Assembly: GCF_000227745.2 (NCBI RefSeq)
Contig: NC_018012.1
Location: 744,001 to 808,000, forward strand
Source of the DNA: Thiocystis violascens DSM 198
GTDB lineage: Bacteria; Pseudomonadota; Gammaproteobacteria; Chromatiales; Chromatiaceae
Length of the DNA stretch: 64,000 nucleotides
Direction: 5' to 3'
Position numbers and translations under genes: made by a program. Each line of letters begins with the position of its first letter. The first letter of the stretch is position 1. This document shows positions 55,322 to 64,000 of this stretch, piece by piece. The notes under the pieces were generated by a model. That model was not told the origin of the DNA and made no database searches. It worked only from the letters and a program-made list of their open reading frames with translations.

Positions 55322-56245
55322 TCAGACCAGCGTCAGCCACTCCGGATGCCGGTCGCGGCGTCCGTGGACCTGATCGAAATAGAGCGTTTGCAGACGTTCG
55401 GTGATGGGACCGCGGGTTCCGGCTCCAATGGCGCGACCGTCCACCTCGCGGATCGGCGTGACCTCGGCGGCGGTGCCGGTGAAAAAGGCTTCGTCGGCGA
55501 TATAGACCTCATCGCGGGTGATGCGCTTTTCCACCACCCGAAGATCGAGTTCGTCGCACAGGGTCATGACCGTGCGGCGGGTGATGCCGTCCAGGGCGGA
55601 GGTCAGATCGGGCGTGTAGAGGATGCCGTCGCGCACGATGAAGACGTTCTCGCCGCTGCCTTCCATCACGAAACCGGAGGCATCGAGCAGCAACGCTTCA
55701 TCGTAGCCGTCGCGCAGGGCTTCCTGCAGCGCCATCATGGAGTTCATGTAGTTGCCGTTGGCCTTGGCTCGACACATGGTGGTGTTCACATGATGACGGG
55801 TGAAGGACGAGACCTTGATGCGGATGCCGTTGCGCATGTTGTCCTCGCCCAGATAGGCGCCCCAGGGCCAGGCGGCGACCATGCAGTGGACCTGGAGATT
55901 ATCCGCGCGCAGGCCCATGCCCTCGGAGCCGTAGAAGCACATGGGGCGGATATAACCGGAGTCCAGATGGTTCTCGCGCACCACGTCGCGTTGCGCCCGG
56001 TTCAGGTTCGCGCGATCCCAGGGCATCGGCATCCCCAGGATATGGGCGGAGTTGAACAGGCGATCGGTGTGCTCCGCCAGCCGGAAGATCGCCGCGCCTT
56101 GCGCGGTCTTGTAGGCCCGGACGCCCTCGAAAACGCCCATGCCATAATGCAGGGTATGGGTCAGAACGTGGGTCTTGGCTTCACGCCAGGGCACCATTTC
56201 GCCATCCAGCCAGATCAGACCGTCACGGTCCGCCATCGTCGACAT
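55322..56245 (-). CDS. ilvE: Branched-chain amino acid aminotransferase
   Basis: A 307-residue fold-type IV PLP enzyme. The catalytic Lys is K161 in CRAKANGNY, and EGSGENVF (about 195-202) is the conserved cofactor-binding Glu region. LTHTLHYGMGVFEGVRAY is the typical start. It makes leucine, isoleucine and valine from their keto acids with glutamate. It follows glnE by 29 bases and is followed by the zf-CHCC gene, so the four genes 60056-55053 are probably one transcript. Confidence 0.96.
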   Translation of the reverse strand: MSTMADRDGLIWLDGEMVPWREAKTHVLTHTLHYGMGVFEGVRAYKTAQGAAIFRLAEHTDRLFNSAHILGMPMPWDRANLNRAQRDVVRENHLDSGYIRPMCFYGSEGMGLRADNLQVHCMVAAWPWGAYLGEDNMRNGIRIKVSSFTRHHVNTTMCRAKANGNYMNSMMALQEALRDGYDEALLLDASGFVMEGSGENVFIVRDGILYTPDLTSALDGITRRTVMTLCDELDLRVVEKRITRDEVYIADEAFFTGTAAEVTPIREVDGRAIGAGTRGPITERLQTLYFDQVHGRRDRHPEWLTLV

Positions 56246-56274
56246 GTTTCAACTCCGCTCGTTTAATTCATTGA

Positions 56275-59136
56275 TCACTCGCCGCTCTCCATCAACACAC
56301 GCCACCATTCCCGCACCCGCGTGCGCTCGGCCTGAAGTCGATCCAAGGGAACGGTCTTCGGCTGCTGCTGAAGCGCGCTGCGATGATAGACCGCGCGCAG
56401 TGCTTTGTAGGCGTCGGTGAGGTTCTCGGCCGCGTGTCCGGGCAACAGGCCGAGCCGCGTCAGGGTCTCCAGCAGCCGGATATTGTCGGTCCAATCGGCC
56501 AGTTCGGGATGCGCCGCCGCCCAACGCAGGACTGCGTATTGAACCATAAACTCGATATCCGCAATACCGCCCGAACCCTGCTTGAGATCGAAACGCTCAT
56601 CGCGCGACTTGTCGAGATTGGCGCGCATCTTCTCGCGCATCGTTCGCACCTCGTCGCGCAGTGTCTCGGGATTGCGCTCGCGACAGAGAATCGCCCGTCG
56701 CACCGCGCCGAAACGCTCGGCCAGCCGCCGGTCGCCCGCCACCGGACGGGCGCGCACCAGGGCCTGATGCTCCCAGGTCCAGGCATCGCTCTCCTGATAA
56801 GCGGCGAATGAGTTGATCGAACGCGCCAGCATGCCCTTGTTGCCGTCCGGCCGGAGTCGCATGTCGATCTCGTAGAGCGCGCCCGAAGCGGTTCGCGTCG
56901 TCATCATATGAATCATGCGCTGTCCGAGCCGGGCGTAAAACTGCTCGTTGCTGATCGACTTCTTGCCGTCGGTCATGGCGCTGACCCGCTCGGTGCCATG
57001 GAGAAACACCAGATCCAGATCCGAGCCGTACCCCAATTCGATCCCGCCCAGTTTGCCGTAGCCAAGCACCAGAAAACCGCTGTCCTCGCCCAGGATCGAT
57101 GTCGGATGTCCATGCTGGCAAACCAGATGCGCGAACGCCAGCCGCAGCACGCGCGCGACCGCCACCTCCGCGATCTCGGTCAGATAATCGCTGACCACCA
57201 TCAGCGGGATGGCCTCGGTGAGATCCGCCGCGGCGACCCGCAGCATGTTGCCCTGGGCGAACTGATGCAGCCGTTCCATCTGCTGCTCCAGATCGTCGGC
57301 GTCCAGATGCTCCAGCAGGGCGTCGAGTTCGGACTCCAGATCCTCGCGGCGTAGCGGGGCATAGAGCCGGCGCGGGTCGATCATCTCGTCAAGCAGAAGC
57401 GGATGACGGCCGATCTGGTCGGTGAACCAGGGGCTCATGCCGGACAGCCGGGCGAGTTGGGCCAGGATGTCCGGAGACTCGATCAGCATGGCGAGATAGG
57501 CGGTTCGCCGCGCGACGGATTCCAGCACGCGCAACACCCGCTCCAGCACCAGATCCGGCTGCTCGCTGGCGGCGATGACCCGCAGCACCATCGGCATCAG
57601 TTGCGCCAGACGGTCGCGGCCCCGGCTGCTGAGACCCTTGCGGGCGGTATTTTCGCGAAACTGTTCGATCCGGATGCGGGCGGCCGCGGGATCTGCAAAG
57701 CCGGCCTGCTCCAGAAGCTCCAGGTCATGCAACGCTTCGTGGGTTCCCGTCCAGAGACCGTTCAGGCTAGACTCGCCCGGTTCCTCGTGGGTGTCGGGCG
57801 CGGCGAAGACATGATCGAACTGCTGTTGGACCAGGCGACGATGCGCCTCCAGCACCGGCGCAAAGGACGGCCAGTCGGCGAATCCCATGGAACGCGCCAG
57901 ACGCCATTGACCGGCGGCGTCTTCCGGGAGCTTGTGGGTCTGTTGGTCGCGATACGCCTGGAGTCGGTTCTCGACCAGACGCAGAAAGACATAGGCCGCG
58001 TCGAGTTGAGCGATGGCGTCCGCGGGCATCAAGCGTTTGTCCGCCAGACAGGCGAGAACCTGGCGAATCGGTCGCACCTGCAAGTCGGGATCGCGCCCGC
58101 CGCGGACCAACTGGAACGCCTGACCGATGAACTCGATCTCGCGGATGCCGCCGGGGCCGAGCTTGATGTTGGCCTCCATGCCGCGTCGGTAGAGTTCCTT
58201 GGCGATCATCCGCTTGAGATCGCGCAGTGACTCGAAGGCGCCGAAATCCAGATAACGCCGGTAGACGAAGGGCCGCAGCATGAGCATGAGTTGATCGCGG
58301 TCGGCGGGATCGCCCGCGACCGGACGGGCCTTGATCATGGCGTAGCGTTCCCACTCGCGCGCCTGCGACTGATAATAATCCTCCATGGCCTGAAAGCTCA
58401 TGGCCAGCGGGCCGACCTCGCCAAAGGGCCGCAGCCGGGTATCGACCCGGAACACGAACCCGTCGACGGTCTGAGTGGCCAATGCCTGGACCAGACGTTG
58501 CGCGAGACGCACGAAAAATTGTTCATGACTCAGGCGACGCGGTCCGTCCGTCACCTCCCCGCCCTGCGGAAAGGCGAAGATCAGGTCGATATCCGAACTC
58601 AGATTGAGTTCGCGCGCCCCGAGCTTGCCCATGGCCAGAACGACCAGGCGTAGCGGACGGCCAGCCGAATCGCGGGGGGTGCCGAATTCGGCGTGGGTCC
58701 AGTCAGACAGCCGGTCCAGCGCCTGCCGGATGCAGGCATCCGCCAGTTCGGAGAGATCCTCCAGCGTCTCCGAGAGTGGCGCAAAACCCGCCAGATCGCG
58801 CCAGACGATGCGCATCATCTCGCGGCGTCGAAACAGCCGTAGCGACTTCTGCAACGCCAGCTCGTCGGCGACCCCGGCCAGGGCCGCCTCCAGCCGCTGC
58901 GCCAACACGCCTTCGCCATAGGCGCGCTCCAGATCGCCGCTCGCGATCAACTCCGCGAAGTCGCCCGGGTGACGCGCGGTGGCGGTCGCGAAAAATTCGC
59001 TCGCCTCCCAGACCCGCGCGCGGGCCTCCGCGAAGGCGGCGTCATCCGGAACGGCGACGCCCTGCTCGCTCGCCCAACCGAGCCAGTCCAGCCAATGGGA
59101 CTCGGTCGCGGGATTGGAATGCCCCCCGTCGCTCAT
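56275..59136 (-). CDS. glnE: Bifunctional glutamine-synthetase adenylyltransferase/deadenylase GlnE
   Basis: A 953-residue protein with two nucleotidyltransferase domains. The N-terminal (deadenylylating) half has GKLGARELNLSSDIDLIFAF at about 170; the C-terminal (adenylylating) half has GKLGGIELGYGSDLDLVFLH at about 680. Each keeps the catalytic D-x-D pair. GlnE switches glutamine synthetase off and on with nitrogen status, under control of PII. Length is normal. Its ATG overlaps the stop of the upstream mutarotase gene by four bases (ATGA). Confidence 0.97.
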   Translation of the reverse strand: MSDGGHSNPATESHWLDWLGWASEQGVAVPDDAAFAEARARVWEASEFFATATARHPGDFAELIASGDLERAYGEGVLAQRLEAALAGVADELALQKSLRLFRRREMMRIVWRDLAGFAPLSETLEDLSELADACIRQALDRLSDWTHAEFGTPRDSAGRPLRLVVLAMGKLGARELNLSSDIDLIFAFPQGGEVTDGPRRLSHEQFFVRLAQRLVQALATQTVDGFVFRVDTRLRPFGEVGPLAMSFQAMEDYYQSQAREWERYAMIKARPVAGDPADRDQLMLMLRPFVYRRYLDFGAFESLRDLKRMIAKELYRRGMEANIKLGPGGIREIEFIGQAFQLVRGGRDPDLQVRPIRQVLACLADKRLMPADAIAQLDAAYVFLRLVENRLQAYRDQQTHKLPEDAAGQWRLARSMGFADWPSFAPVLEAHRRLVQQQFDHVFAAPDTHEEPGESSLNGLWTGTHEALHDLELLEQAGFADPAAARIRIEQFRENTARKGLSSRGRDRLAQLMPMVLRVIAASEQPDLVLERVLRVLESVARRTAYLAMLIESPDILAQLARLSGMSPWFTDQIGRHPLLLDEMIDPRRLYAPLRREDLESELDALLEHLDADDLEQQMERLHQFAQGNMLRVAAADLTEAIPLMVVSDYLTEIAEVAVARVLRLAFAHLVCQHGHPTSILGEDSGFLVLGYGKLGGIELGYGSDLDLVFLHGTERVSAMTDGKKSISNEQFYARLGQRMIHMMTTRTASGALYEIDMRLRPDGNKGMLARSINSFAAYQESDAWTWEHQALVRARPVAGDRRLAERFGAVRRAILCRERNPETLRDEVRTMREKMRANLDKSRDERFDLKQGSGGIADIEFMVQYAVLRWAAAHPELADWTDNIRLLETLTRLGLLPGHAAENLTDAYKALRAVYHRSALQQQPKTVPLDRLQAERTRVREWWRVLMESGE

Positions 59137-60056
59137 GAGGTCGGCGTCAAGGATTCGATCCGATACTCGGCGGTTATCCGAGACTCGCCCTGCGGCGGGA
59201 TCTCGATCACCTCGGAAGCGGTATTGACCGTTTCGACACAGAGGAAGCGCAGATAGTCCAAGTCGTCCAGGTCATCCATGGCGTGCGCCGTCTCGACCCA
59301 GGGATTCCAGACCACGCAGGTGCGGCTGTGCTGGGCGTCGATGCGGATGCGACGATTCAGCACCGGATCCTCGATGCTCAGACTAGCCGGAACCTGCTCG
59401 TAGATCCGATTGACCTCGCCGGACACCGTCACCGGTCCCTCCTGGACAACCACCGCATCGCCCGCCCCAGCGGCCTTGTCGATGTAGCGACAACCGTCGA
59501 GTCCCTCGACCCGCGTCCGGGTGGCGTCGCCGACCTTGAAATAGGTATGCAGCCCCTGGGTGATGCGGATTGGCGCATCGCCGGCATTGCGGGTGATCAG
59601 CGACACGGACAGGGTCGCGCCGACGACGACCTCCAGCCTGAGATTGAAAAAGTGCGGCCAGATCGCGCGGGTGGACGCATCGTCAGCTAAACCCAGCTTG
59701 ACCAGCGTGGAGCCGTCGGGTTGAGCTTTGCACGCGCGGACTTCCCAGGGCCAGGCCCGCACAAATCCATGCCCTCCCCGCCCCTTGTCCTCCGGATCCG
59801 GCCCGAACCAGGGCCAGCAGATCGGGATACCGCCCTTGATCGCCTTGCCCGGCGCGTAATAGGCACGCTCGCTGACGAACAGCAGATCATCGGGCGCGGC
59901 AGCGGGACGATAGGCCAGCACCTGACCGGCATAGGGCGAGATCGTGGCCGTGGCGAGAGCGTTCGCGATCTCGATCATGGCCAGACCGCCTGGCCCCTCG
60001 GTGAAACGCAGGTGGTCGGGAATGGCGAATTCGGCATTCAGTGCGGCGATATCCAT
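59133..60056 (-). CDS. yeaD: D-hexose-6-phosphate mutarotase (YeaD/aldose-1-epimerase family)
   Basis: A 307-residue beta-sandwich protein like E. coli YeaD. Visible features are GGIPICWPWFGP, HGFVRAWPWEV with a conserved His, LHTYFKVGD with the second catalytic His, and VVWNPWVETAHAMDDL near the end. It interconverts anomers of hexose phosphates. I chose the ATG at 60056, which has GAGG at good distance; the frame is open to 60128 into repeat DNA. First gene of the run with glnE, ilvE and the zinc-finger gene, though a link in function is not obvious. Confidence 0.88.
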   Translation of the reverse strand: MDIAALNAEFAIPDHLRFTEGPGGLAMIEIANALATATISPYAGQVLAYRPAAAPDDLLFVSERAYYAPGKAIKGGIPICWPWFGPDPEDKGRGGHGFVRAWPWEVRACKAQPDGSTLVKLGLADDASTRAIWPHFFNLRLEVVVGATLSVSLITRNAGDAPIRITQGLHTYFKVGDATRTRVEGLDGCRYIDKAAGAGDAVVVQEGPVTVSGEVNRIYEQVPASLSIEDPVLNRRIRIDAQHSRTCVVWNPWVETAHAMDDLDDLDYLRFLCVETVNTASEVIEIPPQGESRITAEYRIESLTPTS

Positions 60057-60082
60057 GCAATGTCCTCTGTTCGTTTTTATGG

Positions 60083-60277
60083 TTAAACCGCGCCCAGCAC
60101 GGTATGCGATGTTTTTGGATTGGATCAATCATGGCAGCATCCACAACTGTCGGAGCTGGCGCGGTTTAAAAACATGAAAAATATAAAATTTTAAACCGCG
60201 TCTCCACGGATGCCGCGCAAACCCCAAAGGCCAGACACAAAATGAAAATTACGCATATCGCTCTGGACGCGGTTTAG
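60083..60277. repeat. Cluster of four CGCGGTTTAA repeat ends in alternating orientation
   Basis: TTAAACCGCG occurs at 60083-60092 and 60191-60200, and its complement CGCGGTTTA(A) at 60160-60169 and 60268-60276. The two pairs each span 67 bases between arms. Flanks of the arms are related (for example GCATACCGTGCTGGG and GCATATCGCTCTGGA before CGCGGTTTA). The repeats fill the gap between yeaD and the GH94 gene. Confidence 0.7.
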
Positions 60278-60297
60278 CGGGTTCAATCCTAACTGAT

Positions 60298-63200
60298 TCA
60301 ACCAAGCCTTACCTGGACGCGATACCGACCTGCCCCCGAGGGCAGATTGACCCGCGCCGCGCCCGCGTCGAGCGCGAGCGCGACGCCGTCAAGCCAAACC
60401 TCGATCACCCCGCCCAGGCCGCCATTGTCGACCTGGATCTCGCACTCCGTCACCCCGTCCGGCAGACGGTAAACGACTCGATAACCCGGCCAGTCGGACG
60501 GGATACAGGGACGAACGACCAGCGTGCGCCCGCCCTCGATCTCAATCCCTAACACCGATTCCAGGGCAACCCGAGACCACCAGCCGGCGGAACCGGTGTA
60601 CCAACTCCAACCGCCGCGCCCGACATGGGGCTGCGTGCCGTAAATGTCGGCGGCGACCGCGTAGGGTTCGAGCCGATAGCGCGCGACTGTCTCCGGCGTC
60701 GACGTGTGGCTCACCGGGCTCAACATCGCCAGCAGCCGCGCCGCGCGCTCGCGTCGACCGAGTCCCGCCATCGCCATCACCGCCCAACAGGCGGCGTGGG
60801 TGTATTGACCGCCGTTCTCGCGCACGCCAGCAACATAGCCCTTGATGTAACCGGGATCTTTCGGCGTCCCGGCGAAGGGTGGCGCGAGCAACCGGATGAG
60901 TCCGTTCGCTTCGTCGATCAGATGCGCCTCCAGCGCGTCCATCGCCTGTTCGGCCCGCGCGAGCGGGACGGCGCCCGAGATCGCGGACCAGGATTGGGCG
61001 AGCGCATCGATCCGGCATTCGGCATCCTGGGCCGATCCCAGCGGGGTGCCATCGTCATAATAGGCGCGGCGGTACCAGTCGCCATCCCAGCCGCTGGATT
61101 CCAAAGCCTGCTCCAGATCCGCGCGATAGGAGCGATAACGCTCGGCGCTGGTCCGGTCGCCGCGCGCCTCGCTGAGCGGCAGAAAATCGCCGAGGATACG
61201 GTAGAGGAAAAAGCCCATCCAGACGCTTTCGCCCTGCCCTTCCCGTCCGACCCGGTTCATGCCGTCGTTCCAGTCGCCGGTGCCCATGAGCGGCAGACCG
61301 TGCGCGCCCGCGGTCAGCGAACGATCGAGCGCCCGCCGGCAGTGTTCATAGAGATCGCCGTTCTCGCCACTCGGATGCGGCTGGAGATACCGCTCGTCCT
61401 CGCCGGGTTCCAGGAGGTCGGCGACGATGAAGGGGATGTTCTCGTCCAGAATAGCGGCGTCGCCGGTCACGCGGATGTAGTGCGCAGCGACGAACGGCAG
61501 CCACAGCAGATCGTCGGAAAAGCGCGTGCGCAGTCCTCGCTCCAAGGGTTCCGGGTGCCACCAATGCAGCACGTCGCCTTCCTGGAACTGATGCGCGGCA
61601 TGCAGCAGGATCTGTGCGCGGGTCAGATCGGGGCGGATGGCGACGAGCGCGGCGGCGTCCTGAAGCTGGTCGCGATACCCGAAGGCCCCGCCAGACTGAT
61701 AGAAGGCGGAACGCGCCCAGATCCGGCAGCCCAAATTCTGGTAGGTCAGCCAGCCGTTGAGCATCAGATCGATGGCGGGTTCGGGGGTTTCCACCTGCAC
61801 GCGGCTGACCAGATCGGTCCAGAAGGCGCGGGCATCCTCCAGGGCGGCGTCGATGGCGTCAAGATCGGGGTAGCGTCCGATCAGGGCCGTCAACTCGGTC
61901 GCGTCCATGACCTCGCCGAGCAGGAAGACACAAATCGCCGATTCGCCGGGGGCGAGCGTGATTCTGACTTGATGGGCGAAACAGGGATCCAGCCCGTCAC
62001 CGACGCGACCGTTCAGACGCACGCCCGGTTCCAGCGCGGCGGGGGCGGATGGGTCGCGATGACGACCGATGAAGGCCAACCGGTCGGCGCTGTAGGCGTG
62101 ATCCTCGACCTCGATGCCAAAGACCCGCGCGTTCGCGAAGACGATGCCGCCGGCGAAGTCGCCTGCCTGCGGATTGGTGGCGGTCAAGATGTCCAGCCTG
62201 TCGTCGTAGGCCGTGACGATGGCGCTTTCGGCCTGGGGCTGGTTGGCCATGACCAACCGTTGATAGCTGAAGACAGAGAGCGCGTGCGGTTCGGTTCCGC
62301 GATTCGTGAGACAGAGGCGCAGAATCCGTACCGGATCCTCGCGAGGGACAAAGAGCGTCGTCTCCTGAATCAGCCCGGCCTGCTCGCAGCGGAAGCTGGA
62401 ATAGCCCAAACCATGACACGCCCGATAGTCGACCGGCGCCGGGCATGGCCCCGGCAGCGGCGACCAGACGGCTCCGCTCGACTCGTCACGCAGATAGAGC
62501 GCCTCGCCGTGCGGATCGCTGACCGGATCGTTGGACCATGGGGTCAGCCGATTGGCCTGACTGTTGCGCGACCAGGTATAGCCGGCCCCGGTCTCGCTCG
62601 CCAGGACGCCAAAACGGGGATTGGCGATGACGTTGATCCAAGGCAGCGGCGGGCGCTTGAGCCCATCGCCCTCCCAGGGCAGCAGGATGACGTATTCCCG
62701 GCCATCCGAGGAGAAACCGCCGTGACCGTTGAAGAAACGCAGCTCCTCCGAGCCGCTGTCCGTACTCGCCGGAGTGGCCACGTGTATTGCGCCGAGCCCA
62801 AGCCCGCTGGCTGCGGGATGGGCCGTCCGCGCCTTATCCGTCCCGTCCGTCACCAGCGTTAGCGCCGCTGTCCGGTCCAGGGCCGCGCCGGTGAGAAAGG
62901 TTAGATCCGCGTGCGCGCCGGGCGCCAACGCGATGACCGTGCGCAGTGCGAGAACCGGGTCGAGCACATTGCCCAGGGTTCCCGACAGCGGCTCGCCCCC
63001 GACCAGCGCGCGCGGAGAAGCGGCGGTGCGGCCACGGTCCAGAAAGGCCATGCGGTCGGTTTCCCATTGAAGCGACTCGGCGCCGATCAGCGCATGCGCC
63101 AGCCAGGGCCAGGACTCGTCGTTCGCCCGCGGACGGCGGCGCGCTAGGAGCGCACCGGTCGCTGGATCGCGTTCGGTCTGGACGAACAGCTTGGCGAAGG

Positions 63201-63711
63201 CCGGATGAGCGGTATCGGCGTCCGGGTGGAAGAGAACCACCTCCAGATAGCTAGTGATCTCGATGCGGCGCGGTTGCGCCGAGCGGTTGGCGAGACTCAG
63301 CTTGCGGCGCTCGCGATCGGCGTCCGGGTCGACCGTCAGTTCCAGTCGCGCGGCGATGCCGAAATTCTCCCGCTCCAGCCGGAAGCAAGCGTCGACGCAT
63401 TCGGTCCGATAGTGCGCGGTGGGCGTGCGTGTGGGCTGATAGCCCAGCGACCAGAATTCGCCCGAATCCAGATCCCGCAGATAGAGGATGGCGCCAAGAT
63501 CGTCCTGGACCGGATCGTCTCGCCAGCGGGTCAGCGCCATCCAGTCATAGCAGGATTGGCTGGCGCCCGTGTCCGAGATCTTAACCCGGTAGCGTCCGTT
63601 GGTCAGAGAATACGGGTTGGCCGCCGGTGCGTCTGGAGCGGCGAAGTCTTGGGTATCCATGGAATGGGCTCGTTGCGCGTGATGGGGCGCGTGAGGAGCG
63701 TGATCGGTCAT
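60298..63711 (-). CDS. GH94-type glycoside phosphorylase (possible 1,2-beta-oligoglucan phosphorylase)
   Basis: A protein of about 1137 residues in the GH94 family. The catalytic segment is LMGTGDWNDGMNRVG (general-acid Asp in DWNDG, D816 of my start) within an (alpha/alpha)6 barrel; an N-terminal beta-sandwich region (about 1-550) contains two repeated carbohydrate-binding-like blocks. The architecture resembles stand-alone relatives of the phosphorylase half of cyclic beta-1,2-glucan synthase, such as 1,2-beta-oligoglucan phosphorylase; cellobiose-type specificity cannot be excluded. No signal peptide, so cytosolic. Start is uncertain: ATG at 63711 or 63660, neither with a clear Shine-Dalgarno. 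Confidence 0.82.
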   Translation of the reverse strand: MTDHAPHAPHHAQRAHSMDTQDFAAPDAPAANPYSLTNGRYRVKISDTGASQSCYDWMALTRWRDDPVQDDLGAILYLRDLDSGEFWSLGYQPTRTPTAHYRTECVDACFRLERENFGIAARLELTVDPDADRERRKLSLANRSAQPRRIEITSYLEVVLFHPDADTAHPAFAKLFVQTERDPATGALLARRRPRANDESWPWLAHALIGAESLQWETDRMAFLDRGRTAASPRALVGGEPLSGTLGNVLDPVLALRTVIALAPGAHADLTFLTGAALDRTAALTLVTDGTDKARTAHPAASGLGLGAIHVATPASTDSGSEELRFFNGHGGFSSDGREYVILLPWEGDGLKRPPLPWINVIANPRFGVLASETGAGYTWSRNSQANRLTPWSNDPVSDPHGEALYLRDESSGAVWSPLPGPCPAPVDYRACHGLGYSSFRCEQAGLIQETTLFVPREDPVRILRLCLTNRGTEPHALSVFSYQRLVMANQPQAESAIVTAYDDRLDILTATNPQAGDFAGGIVFANARVFGIEVEDHAYSADRLAFIGRHRDPSAPAALEPGVRLNGRVGDGLDPCFAHQVRITLAPGESAICVFLLGEVMDATELTALIGRYPDLDAIDAALEDARAFWTDLVSRVQVETPEPAIDLMLNGWLTYQNLGCRIWARSAFYQSGGAFGYRDQLQDAAALVAIRPDLTRAQILLHAAHQFQEGDVLHWWHPEPLERGLRTRFSDDLLWLPFVAAHYIRVTGDAAILDENIPFIVADLLEPGEDERYLQPHPSGENGDLYEHCRRALDRSLTAGAHGLPLMGTGDWNDGMNRVGREGQGESVWMGFFLYRILGDFLPLSEARGDRTSAERYRSYRADLEQALESSGWDGDWYRRAYYDDGTPLGSAQDAECRIDALAQSWSAISGAVPLARAEQAMDALEAHLIDEANGLIRLLAPPFAGTPKDPGYIKGYVAGVRENGGQYTHAACWAVMAMAGLGRRERAARLLAMLSPVSHTSTPETVARYRLEPYAVAADIYGTQPHVGRGGWSWYTGSAGWWSRVALESVLGIEIEGGRTLVVRPCIPSDWPGYRVVYRLPDGVTECEIQVDNGGLGGVIEVWLDGVALALDAGAARVNLPSGAGRYRVQVRLG

Positions 63712-63896
63712 GCTTGATGCGGTGCGGTTGATTCGCCCGCGGATTCCGATGACGACGAACTGCCGCACGCGCAATGGGGTTTCCCAAGTATACGGCTCCA
63801 AGCAAGAGATTAGGCACTGAAGTGTCAGTAATGACGCAATACCGCGCCGACGCAAACGACCGTTTTTTCCAGATCCAGCCAAGCGTCCAGGCAAAC

Positions 63897-63935
63897 AAAA
63901 ACCCCGTTAAACTTTTGATTTAACGAGGTTTTTTT
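63897..63935 (-). terminator. Terminator after tRNA-Ser
   Basis: AAAAACCCCGTTAAA and TTTAACGAGGTTTTT pair with one mismatch around a 7-base loop, with T-runs on both outer sides. On the minus strand it comes five bases after the tRNA 3' end and is followed by TTTTTG, a good intrinsic terminator; it could also work on the other strand. Confidence 0.8.
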
Positions 63936-63939
63936 GTTT

Positions 63940-64000
63940 TGGCGGAGAGAGAGGGATTCGAACCCTCGATAGGTTTTAAAGCCTATACTCCCTTAGCAGG
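63940..64000 (-). tRNA. tRNA-Ser(GCU), 5' part outside the window
   Basis: Read on the minus strand, the sequence gives an anticodon loop CTGCTAA closed by GGGAG (anticodon GCU), a long variable arm (TATAGGCTTTAAAACCTA), the T-arm GAGGG-TTCGAATC-CCTC, and an acceptor end finishing CTCTCCGCCA. The CCA is encoded. The first third of the tRNA lies beyond the window edge. Confidence 0.93.

Noticed and set aside
60083..60277. Possible CRISPR array because of regularly spaced repeats
   Set aside because: Repeat ends are about 10 bases, alternate in orientation and number only four; no cas genes are nearby.
60625..62862. Long plus-strand open frame opposite the GH94 gene (745 codons)
   Set aside because: No motif, no start signal, and entirely inside a convincing GH94 gene.
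63940..64000. Attachment site for an integrated element at tRNA-Ser
   Set aside because: No integrase gene and no repeated copy of the tRNA 3' end is seen within the window.

Overview
The window is GC-rich DNA from a gammaproteobacterium, most likely a purple sulfur bacterium of the Chromatiaceae. This is inferred from gene content and order (glnE-ilvE-zinc-finger block, comEC/DUF2062/lolDC block, octaheme multihaem cytochrome, anaerobic ubiquinone factor UbiT, several large c-di-GMP proteins), not from a marker gene. It holds about 45 protein genes, a partial tRNA-Ser(GCU), a cobalamin riboswitch, a CIRCE element, two copies of one IS4-type insertion sequence and several families of small palindromic repeats.

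Layout. 1-9583: a tail-to-tail pair of small genes, then a c-di-GMP module of three genes: a hybrid kinase ending in HPt, a REC-GGDEF response regulator, and a CHASE-PAS-PAS-GGDEF-EAL-CZB protein. 9726-17246: selO, a DUF808 gene, ubiT, an octaheme tetrathionate-reductase-like cytochrome with its cytochrome b partner, a yqhA-type gene and another diguanylate cyclase. 17486-23527: a DUF2892 protein, a Crp/Fnr regulator, a Bcr/CflA efflux pump and a hybrid kinase that carries its own GGDEF output. 23564-29413: an RND pump with its adaptor, modD and a small conserved gene. 29542-32409: groESL under CIRCE control, then mazEF.

32740-37284 is a vitamin B12 block: promoter, cobalamin riboswitch, btuB, a broken cobU remnant, cobT and cobS. 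37466-43320 is the most plastic part: a WGR-domain gene, two identical IS4-type elements in opposite orientation with different 10-bp target duplications, a 69-bp palindromic mobile-like element, and comEC. The second IS has landed in the divergent promoter region between comEC and a DUF2062 gene. 43263-51507 holds envelope and housekeeping genes (lolD, lolC/F, lptF, a DksA-like zinc finger gene, pepN, grxC, hslR, a Cys-rich unknown and a sulfotransferase). 51527-54978 holds a DUF2189 membrane protein, a metallo-beta-lactamase-fold hydrolase and an MgtC/DUF4010 membrane protein preceded by a second palindromic element. 55053-60056 is the run yeaD-like/glnE/ilvE/zinc finger. 60298-63711 is a large GH94-type phosphorylase, and the window ends inside tRNA-Ser.

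The most interesting signals are: (1) a dnaX-like A_AAA_AAG slippery site in both IS transposase copies that would add the missing C-terminus; (2) a pair of MITE-like palindromes with degenerate 12-bp flanking repeats; (3) the decayed cobU inside an otherwise intact riboswitch-linked B12 locus; (4) a perfect TGTGA/TCACA palindrome beside a Crp/Fnr regulator whose recognition helix carries CRP-like residues; (5) the octaheme cytochrome with a membrane anchor and a dedicated cytochrome b; and (6) clustered GCGGTTTAA repeats. I did not find a clearly new defence system, prophage or biosynthetic cluster.
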